64,000 bases of DNA. Source: Pseudomonadales bacterium (GTDB taxonomy: Bacteria; Pseudomonadota; Gammaproteobacteria; Pseudomonadales; Pseudohongiellaceae). The stretch is taken from NCBI GenBank assembly GCA_012103535.1, contig WLWQ01000001.1, forward strand, positions 1,432,280-1,496,279, read 5' to 3'. Every line of letters starts with the position of its first letter. Within the stretch, counting starts at the first letter, position 1. Both the position numbers and the translations under genes were made by a program. Shown here piece by piece: positions 35,468 through 44,181 of this stretch. The notes beneath the pieces were generated by a model. It saw only the letters and a list, made by a program, of their open reading frames with translations. It made no database searches and was not told the origin of the DNA.

Positions 35468-36880
35468 TTAATTTTCTGACGACCTATTTTTCCGCTGCAT
35501 TAAATAGAGGCTGCGCTCACTTCCTTCTATGTTTTCTGTTTTTACAACATCAAATTCAGAGGAAAACGCTTTTTCAAACCCTTCCTGCGTGTATTCAGAA
35601 AAAATATCCGTGCGATTCGCCAGCAAGCGCTTAACTTGCGAATCACTCTTGGGGATGAATTCGATAATCAAATGATGGGCAAGCCTCGCCATAAATTTGG
35701 CCACCATTGTTAACGGCACATTGTTGGAAATTGCCAGGTGATGCACGAGCGCTAACGCTAAAACAGTATTGTTTTGAGCCCGCTCAGTAAAGGAATCCCT
35801 TTCCGCGCTAGACCAACCAATCGCACTACTGGGGTTCGTAAGGTCCAGCACTAGCGGCAGTAGATTTCTGCGTTTTTCATTCTTGAGCTGAAGATAATTA
35901 TTCTCAACAGCAACAGGATCTATGTCCCAGGCAACAGAGTTGAAACCTAACTCACAGGCAATGCGACTAAAATGGCCATTGTTAGCTCCAAGGTCATGCA
36001 ATAGAGATTCGCTTTTGTCCAATCCAGACAAGAATTCTCTTACCAGCAATTCTTTGTTTTGCAATGATTCGTCTTCATAGTTGGTAGCTGAATAGTATTC
36101 ACCCCATTCTGTCTTCGGTGCCTGCCACTGTAGTTTTCGTGTTCCTTCATGCAGGGTCTGCATCATGGCTTCCATAGACTTGCGATCGATCGATTTAACT
36201 TCTCGGGTTTCTCCATCTTCAGTGGTTTCACCGTAGCGCACTTGCGCCTTGGCATGCATATGGATGTGTGACAACAACAAAGGCGAGAGTCGCGACTTAA
36301 CTGGCAATAGCTTGCTCGCAAGATCGAGGGGAATTCCATCAATATGAATTCGCAGTAGTTGCGATAAGCGCACATCGGTACTACTCATCAGTGCCAGTGG
36401 TGCGAGAAAATGTTGGCAATATTGTTTATAGCCTTGCCATGGTTTCCCTTCCTCGTACTGCATAAAGGAAAGAGTGTCGATTAATACTGCCCTACCTTCG
36501 TAAAACTGAATGTTGTAAGCGGAGGCGTCTTTTAAACACATCCCATGCTTCAACGCGACACGCTGAATTGTCATCGTTACCAGCGCAGCGTCTTTTAACT
36601 GACTGAAACTCCATTCATAGGGGTAAGAAATAAAAGGAACAAAACCAGGTTGAATGGTTTTATAAACATTGCTGGATTCGGCAGCTTCAACTTCGACTTC
36701 ATGATGAGGTATTAAAAGTTTTGCTTTAACTAAAGCTTCATACAAACCGCTATTTGTTAGCGCATCAAAATCGGTCGCATAACTCTGATTGACCTGTCGA
36801 TAAAGCGTGTCATTCCTCTTAAACAAGAAGCCCGCTGGATCTCGAAAAGAAGATGGTAGTACTTCAGATGCAGTCATCAA
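35468..36880 (-). CDS. Kinase-like plus SAM methyltransferase protein
   Basis: A 470-residue cytoplasmic protein. The C-terminal half is a class I methyltransferase: motif I LLHDLGANNGHF (294-305), the acidic VAWDIDP loop, and LALALVHHL. The N-terminal half reads like a kinase fold by eye: KDASAYN (Asp118, Asn123) fits the catalytic loop DxxxxN, and AVLIDTLSF (Asp135) fits the metal Asp. Relatives are usually annotated only as methyltransferases. The closest functional analogy is a bifunctional kinase/methyltransferase such as WbdD, which caps polysaccharides, though with the domains in the opposite order. Neighbours (membrane sulfatase-fold protein and a DPGTGS-like small membrane protein) make an envelope polymer the likely target. 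Confidence 0.75.
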   Translation of the reverse strand: MMTASEVLPSSFRDPAGFLFKRNDTLYRQVNQSYATDFDALTNSGLYEALVKAKLLIPHHEVEVEAAESSNVYKTIQPGFVPFISYPYEWSFSQLKDAALVTMTIQRVALKHGMCLKDASAYNIQFYEGRAVLIDTLSFMQYEEGKPWQGYKQYCQHFLAPLALMSSTDVRLSQLLRIHIDGIPLDLASKLLPVKSRLSPLLLSHIHMHAKAQVRYGETTEDGETREVKSIDRKSMEAMMQTLHEGTRKLQWQAPKTEWGEYYSATNYEDESLQNKELLVREFLSGLDKSESLLHDLGANNGHFSRIACELGFNSVAWDIDPVAVENNYLQLKNEKRRNLLPLVLDLTNPSSAIGWSSAERDSFTERAQNNTVLALALVHHLAISNNVPLTMVAKFMARLAHHLIIEFIPKSDSQVKRLLANRTDIFSEYTQEGFEKAFSSEFDVVKTENIEGSERSLYLMQRKNRSSEN

Positions 36881-37000
36881 TCCACCTCCAAGTAGTAAAC
36901 TAACCCCGGTTCCCTTATACTGTCGCTCGTGTGACGGGTCTGCAAAGATTCTGTAACAACCCTAACCCACATGCAAGCTCACTCAAGAGAAACCAGCTCT

Positions 37001-37270
37001 ATGTCATCAAGTTGTAAAACTATCGCCAGTTTGGTCGCAGTTCTTAGCATCTTGAGCCTTCACGGCGAAGCCCAGGCTTATATGAATCCGGGAACTGGCA
37101 GCATGATTCTGCAAGCTCTCATTGCTGGTTTTGCTGTCATCTCTGTAACGGTGAAAATCTATTGGTACAAGTTAGTCGCCTTCTTTAAAGGTGAGACCTA
37201 TGACCCTGAAGAAGACCTGCTAGCTGACATTGACTTAGACCAGGAAACTACCGAAGACAGCGGCGAGTAA
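37001..37270 (+). CDS. Small membrane protein with MNPGTGSM motif
   Basis: An 89-residue protein from the ATG at 37001, preceded by AAGAGA; an ATG 30 bases upstream has no ribosome site. The signal peptide ends EAQA, and the mature part begins YMNPGTGSMILQALIAG, a motif known (often as DPGTGS) in small proteins that travel with sulfatase-fold and methyltransferase genes. One membrane helix follows (LIAGFAVISVTVKIYWY), then basic residues and an acidic tail. It is divergent from the methyltransferase gene and probably works with it. No biochemical role is known. Confidence 0.7.
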   Translation: MSSSCKTIASLVAVLSILSLHGEAQAYMNPGTGSMILQALIAGFAVISVTVKIYWYKLVAFFKGETYDPEEDLLADIDLDQETTEDSGE

Positions 37271-37283
37271 TCCTTCAAATTCT

Positions 37284-37736
37284 TCATGCCCTTTCATCTT
37301 TGGGCGAAGCAAGACAGATATAAGAAGTAATACTGTGCACTTGAGTCTGAGTGCCGAGCACATCGGCATGAAAAGATTTGTAAGCACCAAGATCGGGCAC
37401 TTCCACTCTTAACAGATATTCCACCGCGCCAGTCACGTTATGACATTCCCGCACCATCGGTGATCTCTCCATCGCTCGCTCAAATGTCTCCGCATCTTTT
37501 TTAAGATGCTCCGATAATCCCACTAACACGAAAACAGTAATTTCCGCGCCGCGTACCGCCGGATTAATTATTGCCCGATAGCCTTGAATGACTCCACTTC
37601 GTTCCAATTCCTGTACCCGTCTTAGACAGGCAGATGGCGAGAGCCCAACCCGATCCGCCAGATCGATATTACTGATGCGAGCGTCAGATTCGAGTTCGTG
37701 CAATATATTTTGATTTATTTGATCTAAATCGACCAT
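37284..37736 (-). CDS. Lrp/AsnC-family transcription regulator
   Basis: About 150 residues from the ATG at 37736; an upstream TTG in frame is less likely. Residues 1-60 form a winged helix-turn-helix (LESDARISNIDLADRVGLSPSACLRRVQELE is the known pattern in shorter phrases such as LADRVGLSPSACLRR). Residues 65-145 form the RAM ligand domain (ITVFVLVGLSEHL; GAVEYLLRVEVPDL). Lrp-type regulators sense amino acids and bind as dimers or octamers. The gene is divergent from an indoleamine-dioxygenase-like gene, and a perfect palindrome lies in between, so tryptophan or a product is a plausible ligand. Confidence 0.9.
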   Translation of the reverse strand: MVDLDQINQNILHELESDARISNIDLADRVGLSPSACLRRVQELERSGVIQGYRAIINPAVRGAEITVFVLVGLSEHLKKDAETFERAMERSPMVRECHNVTGAVEYLLRVEVPDLGAYKSFHADVLGTQTQVHSITSYICLASPKDERA

Positions 37737-37751
37737 ATATTGCACATTATC

Positions 37752-37766
37752 TTGGCAATAAGCCAA
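37752..37766. promoter_or_regulatory. Palindrome between lrp-like and dioxygenase genes
   Basis: TTGGC, AATAA, GCCAA: a perfect 5+5+5 inverted repeat, 16 bases upstream of the Lrp-like ATG and 72 bases before the dioxygenase ATG. It has the size and AT-rich centre of an Lrp/AsnC-type site. Confidence 0.5.
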
Positions 37767-37837
37767 TATTTACAAGCTAATTCTAGAAAAATCCAACTAT
37801 TATTGCGTTTTCATAGCACATCGCTGGAGCCAAGAAC

Positions 37838-39016
37838 ATGAACGCCATTCAAGACATTTACCCGGAACAACAGGCAATAACTCCGGAATTCGGATTTCTG
37901 TCACCAGATGGTGTATCCAAAGAAGACTTACCCGACGAATTACACTGTGTTCGGGAAGCTGCACTGGACCTTCCGCGCACTCTCGTTACCGGTAGGCTGC
38001 GCGAATTCCTAAACGCAATTCCACAAGTCGATGTCGTGGACTTCTGTCGCTCTGCTTCGGAAGCACAAATGAAATTAGCCATGGTGCACTATACTTTCTT
38101 GATTCAGGCCTATGTTTGGGGTGAAGAAGAAGCGCCAGGTATCCTTCCATCGAATCTCGCAATCCCCGCCTGGATGATCGGCCACGCCCTGGGTCAACCT
38201 CCCCTGCTCACCTACTCCAACTATGTTTTGGATAATTGGAGCAGACTCGACCCAACCAGCCCCATCGATCTTTCTAATATCTACATGCCCCAGCCATTTC
38301 TGGGCGGGCAGGATGAAGCCTGGTTTGTGCTTATTCATGTCGCCATCGAAGCCAAAGCGGGACCGATGCTTGCAGACATTCCAAATCTAATGAAAGCTGC
38401 TGCCCGAATGGATTCAGCACAAATAGTTAATTCACTAGCAGGCATTGCCAACGCCTGGGATGGCATGAATGCCATATTCGATCGTATGCCTGAACGCTGC
38501 GATCCTTATATCTATTTCAATCGAGTCAGACCGTGGATACATGGCTGGAAAGATAATCCTTCAATGAAAAACGGATTGGTTTACGAAGGCGTTAAAGACG
38601 TTAACGGAGAACCTCAGGCCTATCGCGGCCAGACTGGTTCGCAGTCTTCCATAATGCCAACCATGGATGCTCTGCTCGGAGTCGGTCATGCACAGGATCC
38701 GCTACGGATTTATCTCGATGAATTGCATCGCTATCGTCCGCCTGCACATCGTTCATTTATAGAAAATGTTAGAGAAGAGAGTCAGGTTCGCACTGCCGTC
38801 AGAGAATTGAAGTCTGCAGAAGTCACCGAGGCCTATAACAGTTGTATATTGAAAGCGACACAATTTCGAACCCGGCATTTGGAATATGCCGCCAGCTATA
38901 TCAATAAGCAGAATCGCAGTTCTAACGGTAACAACACAGAAGTTGGCACGGGCGGTACGCCCTTCATGAAATACTTGAAGAAACACCGGGACGAAGCAGC
39001 GGCGCATTTATTGTAG
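37838..39016 (+). CDS. Indoleamine 2,3-dioxygenase-like haem enzyme
   Basis: A 392-residue cytoplasmic protein with the conserved blocks of the IDO family: FLGGQDEAWF (residues 154-163), PWIHGWKD, GSQSSIMPTMDALLG (267-281) and TRHLEYAASY with the expected haem-ligating His347. The reaction is oxygenation of L-tryptophan or another indole to the N-formyl-kynurenine type product. Bacterial members are less studied and some accept other indoles. No kynureninase or formamidase gene is near. Divergent from an Lrp-type regulator with a palindrome in between, so it is probably controlled by that regulator. TGGAGCC serves as a weak ribosome site. Confidence 0.87.
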   Translation: MNAIQDIYPEQQAITPEFGFLSPDGVSKEDLPDELHCVREAALDLPRTLVTGRLREFLNAIPQVDVVDFCRSASEAQMKLAMVHYTFLIQAYVWGEEEAPGILPSNLAIPAWMIGHALGQPPLLTYSNYVLDNWSRLDPTSPIDLSNIYMPQPFLGGQDEAWFVLIHVAIEAKAGPMLADIPNLMKAAARMDSAQIVNSLAGIANAWDGMNAIFDRMPERCDPYIYFNRVRPWIHGWKDNPSMKNGLVYEGVKDVNGEPQAYRGQTGSQSSIMPTMDALLGVGHAQDPLRIYLDELHRYRPPAHRSFIENVREESQVRTAVRELKSAEVTEAYNSCILKATQFRTRHLEYAASYINKQNRSSNGNNTEVGTGGTPFMKYLKKHRDEAAAHLL

Positions 39017-39025
39017 AGAAGAATG

Positions 39026-40780
39026 CTAGCGACTTTCTTCGATGTATTGATCGACTACTCGTTCCAACAGGTCCAAGGGCAGTGCTCTCTGCCCTAACAC
39101 CACGTCATGAAACTCACGAATGTCGAAGCGGTTTCCCAATGTAGCTTCGGCTTTTTGCCGAAGCTCGAGTATTTTCATTTCACCGAGTTTGTAAGCCAAT
39201 GCCTGACCCGGCCAGGAAATGTAACGGTCAACTTCGGCGCGCACGTTCGCCCGAGATAAGGAAGTGTTATCACTAAGATAATCCAGCGCCTGTTGTCGGG
39301 ACCAACCTTTGGCGTGAATACCGGTATCGATTACCAATCGACAAGCCCGCCACATCTCGTAGCTCAAGCGGCCGAAATGTTCGTACTCGGTTTCGTAAAT
39401 ATCCATTTCTATGGCAAGCTTTTCTGAATAAAGACCCCAACCTTCGCCAAATGCGGAAAAACCCAGGTACTTACGAAACTCAGGCAATGCTTCCAACTCT
39501 GCGGCGATGGCATTTTGTTGGTGATGGCCCGGAACCGCTTCATGGGCAGTTAACGCCGGCAACTCATATAGTGGCCGTTGGTCCAGCGCATAGGTGTTTA
39601 CCCAATAAGCACCGCCGCGGGTTCCTCCGGTCACTGCAAAATTGTAGGCGGCGGTGGTGAAATTCGGTGCCATTTCCTCTGGCACTGGAATCACGCCATA
39701 AGGCATGCGCGGCAGGTTCCCAAAAAACTCCGGCATGCGGTAGTCGATTTTTTTGGCGACAAATGCAGCAGCTTGCAACAACTCTTCCGGAGTCTCTGCA
39801 TAGAATTGCGGATCAGTACGTAGGAATTCAGTAAATTCTGCAAAGCTGCCGTCGAAACCGGATTCATCGATTAAGACATCCATCTCTGCACGAATGCGTG
39901 CCACTTCACTGAGGCCAATTTCATGAATTTCATCGGCGCTTAAGTCGGTGCGGGTGATGTAAACACGAATCTGGTGAGCATAATATTCTTCACCATTCTC
40001 CAAATCAGTTGCAGCAATACCTTCGCTTGCAGCAGTGTAGTATTCCTCTTCCAAAAAGGTCGCGAATTGTCGAAATGCCGGTATCGCATAAGTGCGAATT
40101 GCAGAACGGGTATCGTTAATTAGTTGAGCGCGAACCTCTTCTGGTAAACGCTCATTAATATCTAAGATCGGTTCTGCCAGACTGCTGTCATCAGGGTTAT
40201 CGTAGACTTGCGCCTGCACAGTCGGTAATACGCCGTCGATTATTATTTTTGGCAACACAAATCCATCGCGCATTCCCTGGCGCATGTTTTCAATGTTTTC
40301 ATTGAAGTAGCGAGGAAACTCTTCGATGCGGGCGATGAAATCTCGATAATCTTCTTCGCTGTCCATTAGCACACCATTGCTCGCTCTCAATGCACCGCTG
40401 AAAAAACTTGAAAAGGTATTAAAGGGAATACGACTGGTGTTTAGACGCATGGAGTCAATCGATCGCTGTAGCACCCATTCAAGCAAATCAAAATTTACTT
40501 GATGATCGCGACTGAGATTATTCCGCTCGATAGCATTGAGTCGGTTAAGTAATTCTTCTTCGGCCCTTAATCGGCGGGCTTCATCTACGGGCGAAACCTG
40601 CGGCAACAAATGGTTGTAATCGGACACACCAGCGCGAGTCGCAGAGGTAGGACTCTCCTGTAATCGGTAAGACCAATAGTCTTCCATTAATTCCAGAATC
40701 TGCCGTTCAGCGGACTGCGCAAAGGATTGCAACGGAACCGCAAGGATGACAATCAGGAATAAAGCTTTGGATTTCTTCAT
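39026..40780 (-). CDS. Exported DUF885 metallohydrolase
   Basis: About 584 residues from the ATG at 40780, chosen because it opens a clean signal peptide (KSKALFLIVILAVPLQ to SFAQ); an ATG at 40831 is open but adds a charged N-terminus. The DUF885 family signature HEAVPGHHQQ is present (HExxxGHH type), with the later GEGWGLYSEKL. These proteins are M32/M1-like zinc peptidases that cleave short or oligopeptides, as far as known. Exported location suggests peptide scavenging. It is divergent from the GSA-aminomutase-like gene and convergent with the dioxygenase gene (9 bases between stops). Confidence 0.82.
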   Translation of the reverse strand: MKKSKALFLIVILAVPLQSFAQSAERQILELMEDYWSYRLQESPTSATRAGVSDYNHLLPQVSPVDEARRLRAEEELLNRLNAIERNNLSRDHQVNFDLLEWVLQRSIDSMRLNTSRIPFNTFSSFFSGALRASNGVLMDSEEDYRDFIARIEEFPRYFNENIENMRQGMRDGFVLPKIIIDGVLPTVQAQVYDNPDDSSLAEPILDINERLPEEVRAQLINDTRSAIRTYAIPAFRQFATFLEEEYYTAASEGIAATDLENGEEYYAHQIRVYITRTDLSADEIHEIGLSEVARIRAEMDVLIDESGFDGSFAEFTEFLRTDPQFYAETPEELLQAAAFVAKKIDYRMPEFFGNLPRMPYGVIPVPEEMAPNFTTAAYNFAVTGGTRGGAYWVNTYALDQRPLYELPALTAHEAVPGHHQQNAIAAELEALPEFRKYLGFSAFGEGWGLYSEKLAIEMDIYETEYEHFGRLSYEMWRACRLVIDTGIHAKGWSRQQALDYLSDNTSLSRANVRAEVDRYISWPGQALAYKLGEMKILELRQKAEATLGNRFDIREFHDVVLGQRALPLDLLERVVDQYIEESR

Positions 40781-40874
40781 AGCGGCAATGACTTTATCAA
40801 AAATTGGGAGCTTAGGAATTATTTTTCTCATATGATATTCAATTACTTCGCACTACCTGGAAGAGACCATTCAA

Positions 40875-42206
40875 ATGGATTATCCAAACTTGGAATCGAA
40901 ATCCGCGGCACTGTACCGGCGCGCGCTCAATGTGCTGCCCGATGGTAACAGTCGAACCACGATCGCACTCAAGCCCTATCCCATCTACATAGAGAGTGCC
41001 TCCGGAGCTGAGGTTCTGGACGTGGATGGCAACAGCTATTTGGACTTCAACAACAACTATACGTCTCTCTTACACGGTCATTGCTATGAACCGATTCGAC
41101 AAGCTGTAGAAGCTCAAATAACAAGAGCAACAGCCTGCTCATTCACCACCGAAGCAGAAATCGAACTGGCGGAATTACTTTGTAGCCGAGTCGATACCTT
41201 TGAACGAATCAGATTCTGCAATTCTGGCTCCGAGGCGGTAATGAACATGTTAAAAGCCTCCCGCGCTTTCACCGGCAGGCCCAAGGTGGCTAAAATCGAA
41301 GGGCTTTATCACGGCTCTTATGACTTTGCCGAAGTGAGTCTTAAAAACACAGCGGAAGATCGTGAAGGATCTGTTCCGATTCCTACGGCTTACAGTTTCG
41401 GCACGCCAGATTCGGTACTTGAAGAAGTTATTCCACTACCGTTTAACGAAATCGACGCAACCGAAGCGATCGTCAAGCAACATGCTGATGAGTTGGCGTG
41501 CATCATGATCGATCTGATGCCGCAGACTCTCAGTATGAATTCTCCTTCGCCAGACTATCTTGCTGCACTTACTCAACTCTGTAAAAAGTACGACATCTTA
41601 TTAGCCTGCGACGAAGTCATTAGTTTTAGGCTTAGTCTTGCTGGCGGACAAGGGATGTTTGACTTAAAACCAGACATTAGCACTTTGGGAAAAATTATTG
41701 GTGGCGGTTTTCCGGTTGGCGCTATTGCAGGTAGAGCCGATGTCATGTCGGTATTCGAGCCAAAGGATAATCAATCAGCGCGACTCCCCCATGGCGGAAC
41801 TTTTAATGGCAATCCCATTACCATGGTCGCCGGTAAAGCAGCCATGGCTGCAATGGATGAGCAAAAGTTTGAGCAGCTAAACACCGCGGGAGATCACTTG
41901 AGATCTCAAGTAACTCAGACCTTAGAGAAACTTGGTGTAGCCGGACAGGTATGCGGGCGTGGATCTTTGTTTGCGGTACGTTTTCACAACAGGCCGATGC
42001 GACGATTCCCAGACATTGTCGTTCGAGAAGATGAAAGCTTGTTCATAGAAAAACTACGGCACTATCTTATCGGGCATGGCATCTGGATCGGCGCCAATAT
42101 GGCCGGTAGTTTATCTACCGCCACAACAGACGTACACATAGAAAGATTTGGTCAGGTGTTAGGTGAAGGAATCCAAGCCTGCGAGAATTTTCTGCCAGCC
42201 GCTTAA
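40875..42206 (+). CDS. Class III aminotransferase, GSA-aminomutase-like
   Basis: A 443-residue PLP enzyme. FCNSGSEAVMN marks the cofactor phosphate site, LACDEVISFR has the ring-nitrogen Asp246, and TLGKIIGGGFPVGAIAG has the Schiff-base Lys273. Overall it is nearest glutamate-1-semialdehyde aminomutase (HemL), but the local context has no tetrapyrrole gene, and the substrate loops differ by eye from canonical HemL. It may therefore be a HemL paralogue acting on another amino aldehyde or beta-amino acid. Cytoplasmic. It starts 94 bases from the divergent DUF885 gene. Confidence 0.85.
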   Translation: MDYPNLESKSAALYRRALNVLPDGNSRTTIALKPYPIYIESASGAEVLDVDGNSYLDFNNNYTSLLHGHCYEPIRQAVEAQITRATACSFTTEAEIELAELLCSRVDTFERIRFCNSGSEAVMNMLKASRAFTGRPKVAKIEGLYHGSYDFAEVSLKNTAEDREGSVPIPTAYSFGTPDSVLEEVIPLPFNEIDATEAIVKQHADELACIMIDLMPQTLSMNSPSPDYLAALTQLCKKYDILLACDEVISFRLSLAGGQGMFDLKPDISTLGKIIGGGFPVGAIAGRADVMSVFEPKDNQSARLPHGGTFNGNPITMVAGKAAMAAMDEQKFEQLNTAGDHLRSQVTQTLEKLGVAGQVCGRGSLFAVRFHNRPMRRFPDIVVREDESLFIEKLRHYLIGHGIWIGANMAGSLSTATTDVHIERFGQVLGEGIQACENFLPAA

Positions 42207-42219
42207 GTCAATTACTTGC

Positions 42220-42648
42220 TTATTGCTCTGGGGTGAGTTGATTCTCTTGCGCTAGTGTTGTTCCTAAATATGCTGCTGCGGGTAATACGGTCAGATTTAA
42301 AACCCATAACCAAATTGGATATGGCAGCATGGCCATATTGTAGACAGCCATGGCCAACAAAAATAATCCAACACCGTAGCCATGGCCTGGGTGGCGATTG
42401 TGTCCTAGTCGTGTTGCAATGAAGGTACAGGCAAGCATGAGCCCACCCCATCCAACTCCAGCTAGAAATGCCATTACCCAAGCAGGTGTAGTTTCAACCT
42501 GGCGCGCCACTTCTTCAAAGGTGCCACCGAAATCTTCTGGAAAGGGATATAGGATTGAACCGATTCCTTCGACAACCATAAAAAGCACGACTGCAACTGC
42601 AATACTTAGAATTACTGCTAATAAACTTTTAACTATTGGATTTTGCAT
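42220..42648 (-). CDS. Four-helix membrane protein
   Basis: A 142-residue membrane protein from the ATG at 42648, preceded by GGAGAA. Four hydrophobic segments are visible (SLLAVILSIAVAVVLFMVV; VMAFLAGVGWGGLMLACTF; YGVGLFLLAMAVYNMAML; WLWVLNLTVLPAAAYLG). No family is recognised. It lies 30 bases after the amidase gene and probably closes the CapA / amidase operon. Confidence 0.65.
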   Translation of the reverse strand: MQNPIVKSLLAVILSIAVAVVLFMVVEGIGSILYPFPEDFGGTFEEVARQVETTPAWVMAFLAGVGWGGLMLACTFIATRLGHNRHPGHGYGVGLFLLAMAVYNMAMLPYPIWLWVLNLTVLPAAAYLGTTLAQENQLTPEQ

Positions 42649-42678
42649 TGCAATTTCTCCTTTGCCAATCAAAGGTCT

Positions 42679-44151
42679 CTAGATATAGCCGTTTGGCGCT
42701 TGAAATCCGCCGATCTCCTGTGCCATTAAGCGGGCGAACTCGATAGTAATCTTGTCATTAAATTCAGCGCTGATAGCTTGCAAACCAATTGGGAGTCCAG
42801 CTCGTGAGAGCCCCGTCGGAAACACAGTACTCGGTAGATAACTAACCGTTGCAAGTCCTGCCCAGAACACTTGCTGAAAATAAGGTTGTTCAATGTCATT
42901 GACCAAGAGTGTTCGAGTACTGGCATCGCTCTGGTCTTGTACAAAAGCTGGCGTAGCAGTTGTTGGGCAAAGGAGCACATCCCACTCACTAAAAAACTGC
43001 TGCCATTGGGTGCGTAAAAATCCTCGTTGACCATGTAGCCCTAAGTAATCATTAAATCCGAGCTCATCTCCAGGCAGCCCCATCATGGCATTTAAAATTG
43101 GCATGTAGATGTCATGAGACATATTAGTAGCGAATTCAGGTCGGGCAGAATCTGATACAGTAGCTCCCAAGCCCGATAAAAGATCTCCCATTTCCTGAAC
43201 TCTGTCGGAAACTTCTCTGGCAACAGGGGAGTTCGCATCGTCCTGCCAGATCGCTACCCGTAAATCACTCAATGAACTAAAACCCGGCTCAGGTAGATCG
43301 AGTCGCCAACCAGGTGAGGTAAGAATATCTGGTCCGGATATAATGTCTACGGCCTGCGCCAAATCCTCGGCACTGCGTGCTAAGGGACCTACTACAGCCA
43401 AATCAGGATCCTGGGGAGATACTGGTACACCTGGCGGTTGGTGGCCGCGTGATGGAATTATGCCGAGTGTCGGCTTATGCCCATAGACACCGCAGAAGTG
43501 AGATGGATTACGAATAGAACCGCCTATATCGGAGCCACTTTCAAGACCTGTTAGTCCAGCGGCAAGTGCGGTAGCTGATCCACCAGACGAGCCTCCAGGT
43601 GTTCTTGTGGTATCCCAGGGATTGTTGGTCGTACCATAAATTGCGTTATAACTTTGAAAATCGCCAAGGTTAATTGGAACATTGGTTTTGCCGAGAAAAT
43701 GCGCTCCTGCATTTTTGAATCGTTCCACGACGACTGCATCAGACTGCGCGATATTGTTTCTTGCCTGTGGGATCCCCCAAGTCGTAGGTAAACCTGCAAT
43801 GTCATAAGACTCTTTAATAGTCATGGGCAGACCATGTAACGGTCCTCGAACTTCGCCTCTGGAAAGTTGAGCATCGGATTCGCGCGCTGCTTCCATTGCT
43901 CTATCAAAATCTCTCACTACAACAGCATTTAATGAGTCATCATAGTTTTCAATCCGGGCAATAAAATACTGGGTTAATTCGACAGAACTAATCTCTCTTG
44001 CACTTAATAAATTCGAAAGCTCAATTGCTGTCATGAAACCGAGTTCATCGTTGCTTGTTTGCGCACTGGCGAGTAAAGGTGCTCCCACAGCAGTGGCGCC
44101 TGCTACTGTATTTACATTCGCCAAAAACTTTCTTCGAGTCATTTGATTCAT
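42679..44151 (-). CDS. Tat-exported amidase, amidase-signature family
   Basis: A 490-residue hydrolase. The leader MNQMTRRKFLANVN, a hydrophobic stretch and ASAQ form a Tat signal. The amidase-signature triad is complete: Lys113 in PMTIKESYD, Ser188 in GGSSGG and Ser212 in DIGGSIR, at the same 24-residue Ser-Ser spacing as in fatty acid amide hydrolase. GatA of the tRNA amidotransferase has the same fold, but export and the absence of gatB/gatC here exclude that role. The substrate is unknown; amides of peptides or small aromatics are common. AAGGAG precedes the ATG. It sits between the CapA-like and membrane protein genes, 30 bases from each. Confidence 0.88.
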   Translation of the reverse strand: MNQMTRRKFLANVNTVAGATAVGAPLLASAQTSNDELGFMTAIELSNLLSAREISSVELTQYFIARIENYDDSLNAVVVRDFDRAMEAARESDAQLSRGEVRGPLHGLPMTIKESYDIAGLPTTWGIPQARNNIAQSDAVVVERFKNAGAHFLGKTNVPINLGDFQSYNAIYGTTNNPWDTTRTPGGSSGGSATALAAGLTGLESGSDIGGSIRNPSHFCGVYGHKPTLGIIPSRGHQPPGVPVSPQDPDLAVVGPLARSAEDLAQAVDIISGPDILTSPGWRLDLPEPGFSSLSDLRVAIWQDDANSPVAREVSDRVQEMGDLLSGLGATVSDSARPEFATNMSHDIYMPILNAMMGLPGDELGFNDYLGLHGQRGFLRTQWQQFFSEWDVLLCPTTATPAFVQDQSDASTRTLLVNDIEQPYFQQVFWAGLATVSYLPSTVFPTGLSRAGLPIGLQAISAEFNDKITIEFARLMAQEIGGFQAPNGYI

Positions 44152-44181
44152 GTTCGTCTCCTTCGGTAAGAGATTATAAAT

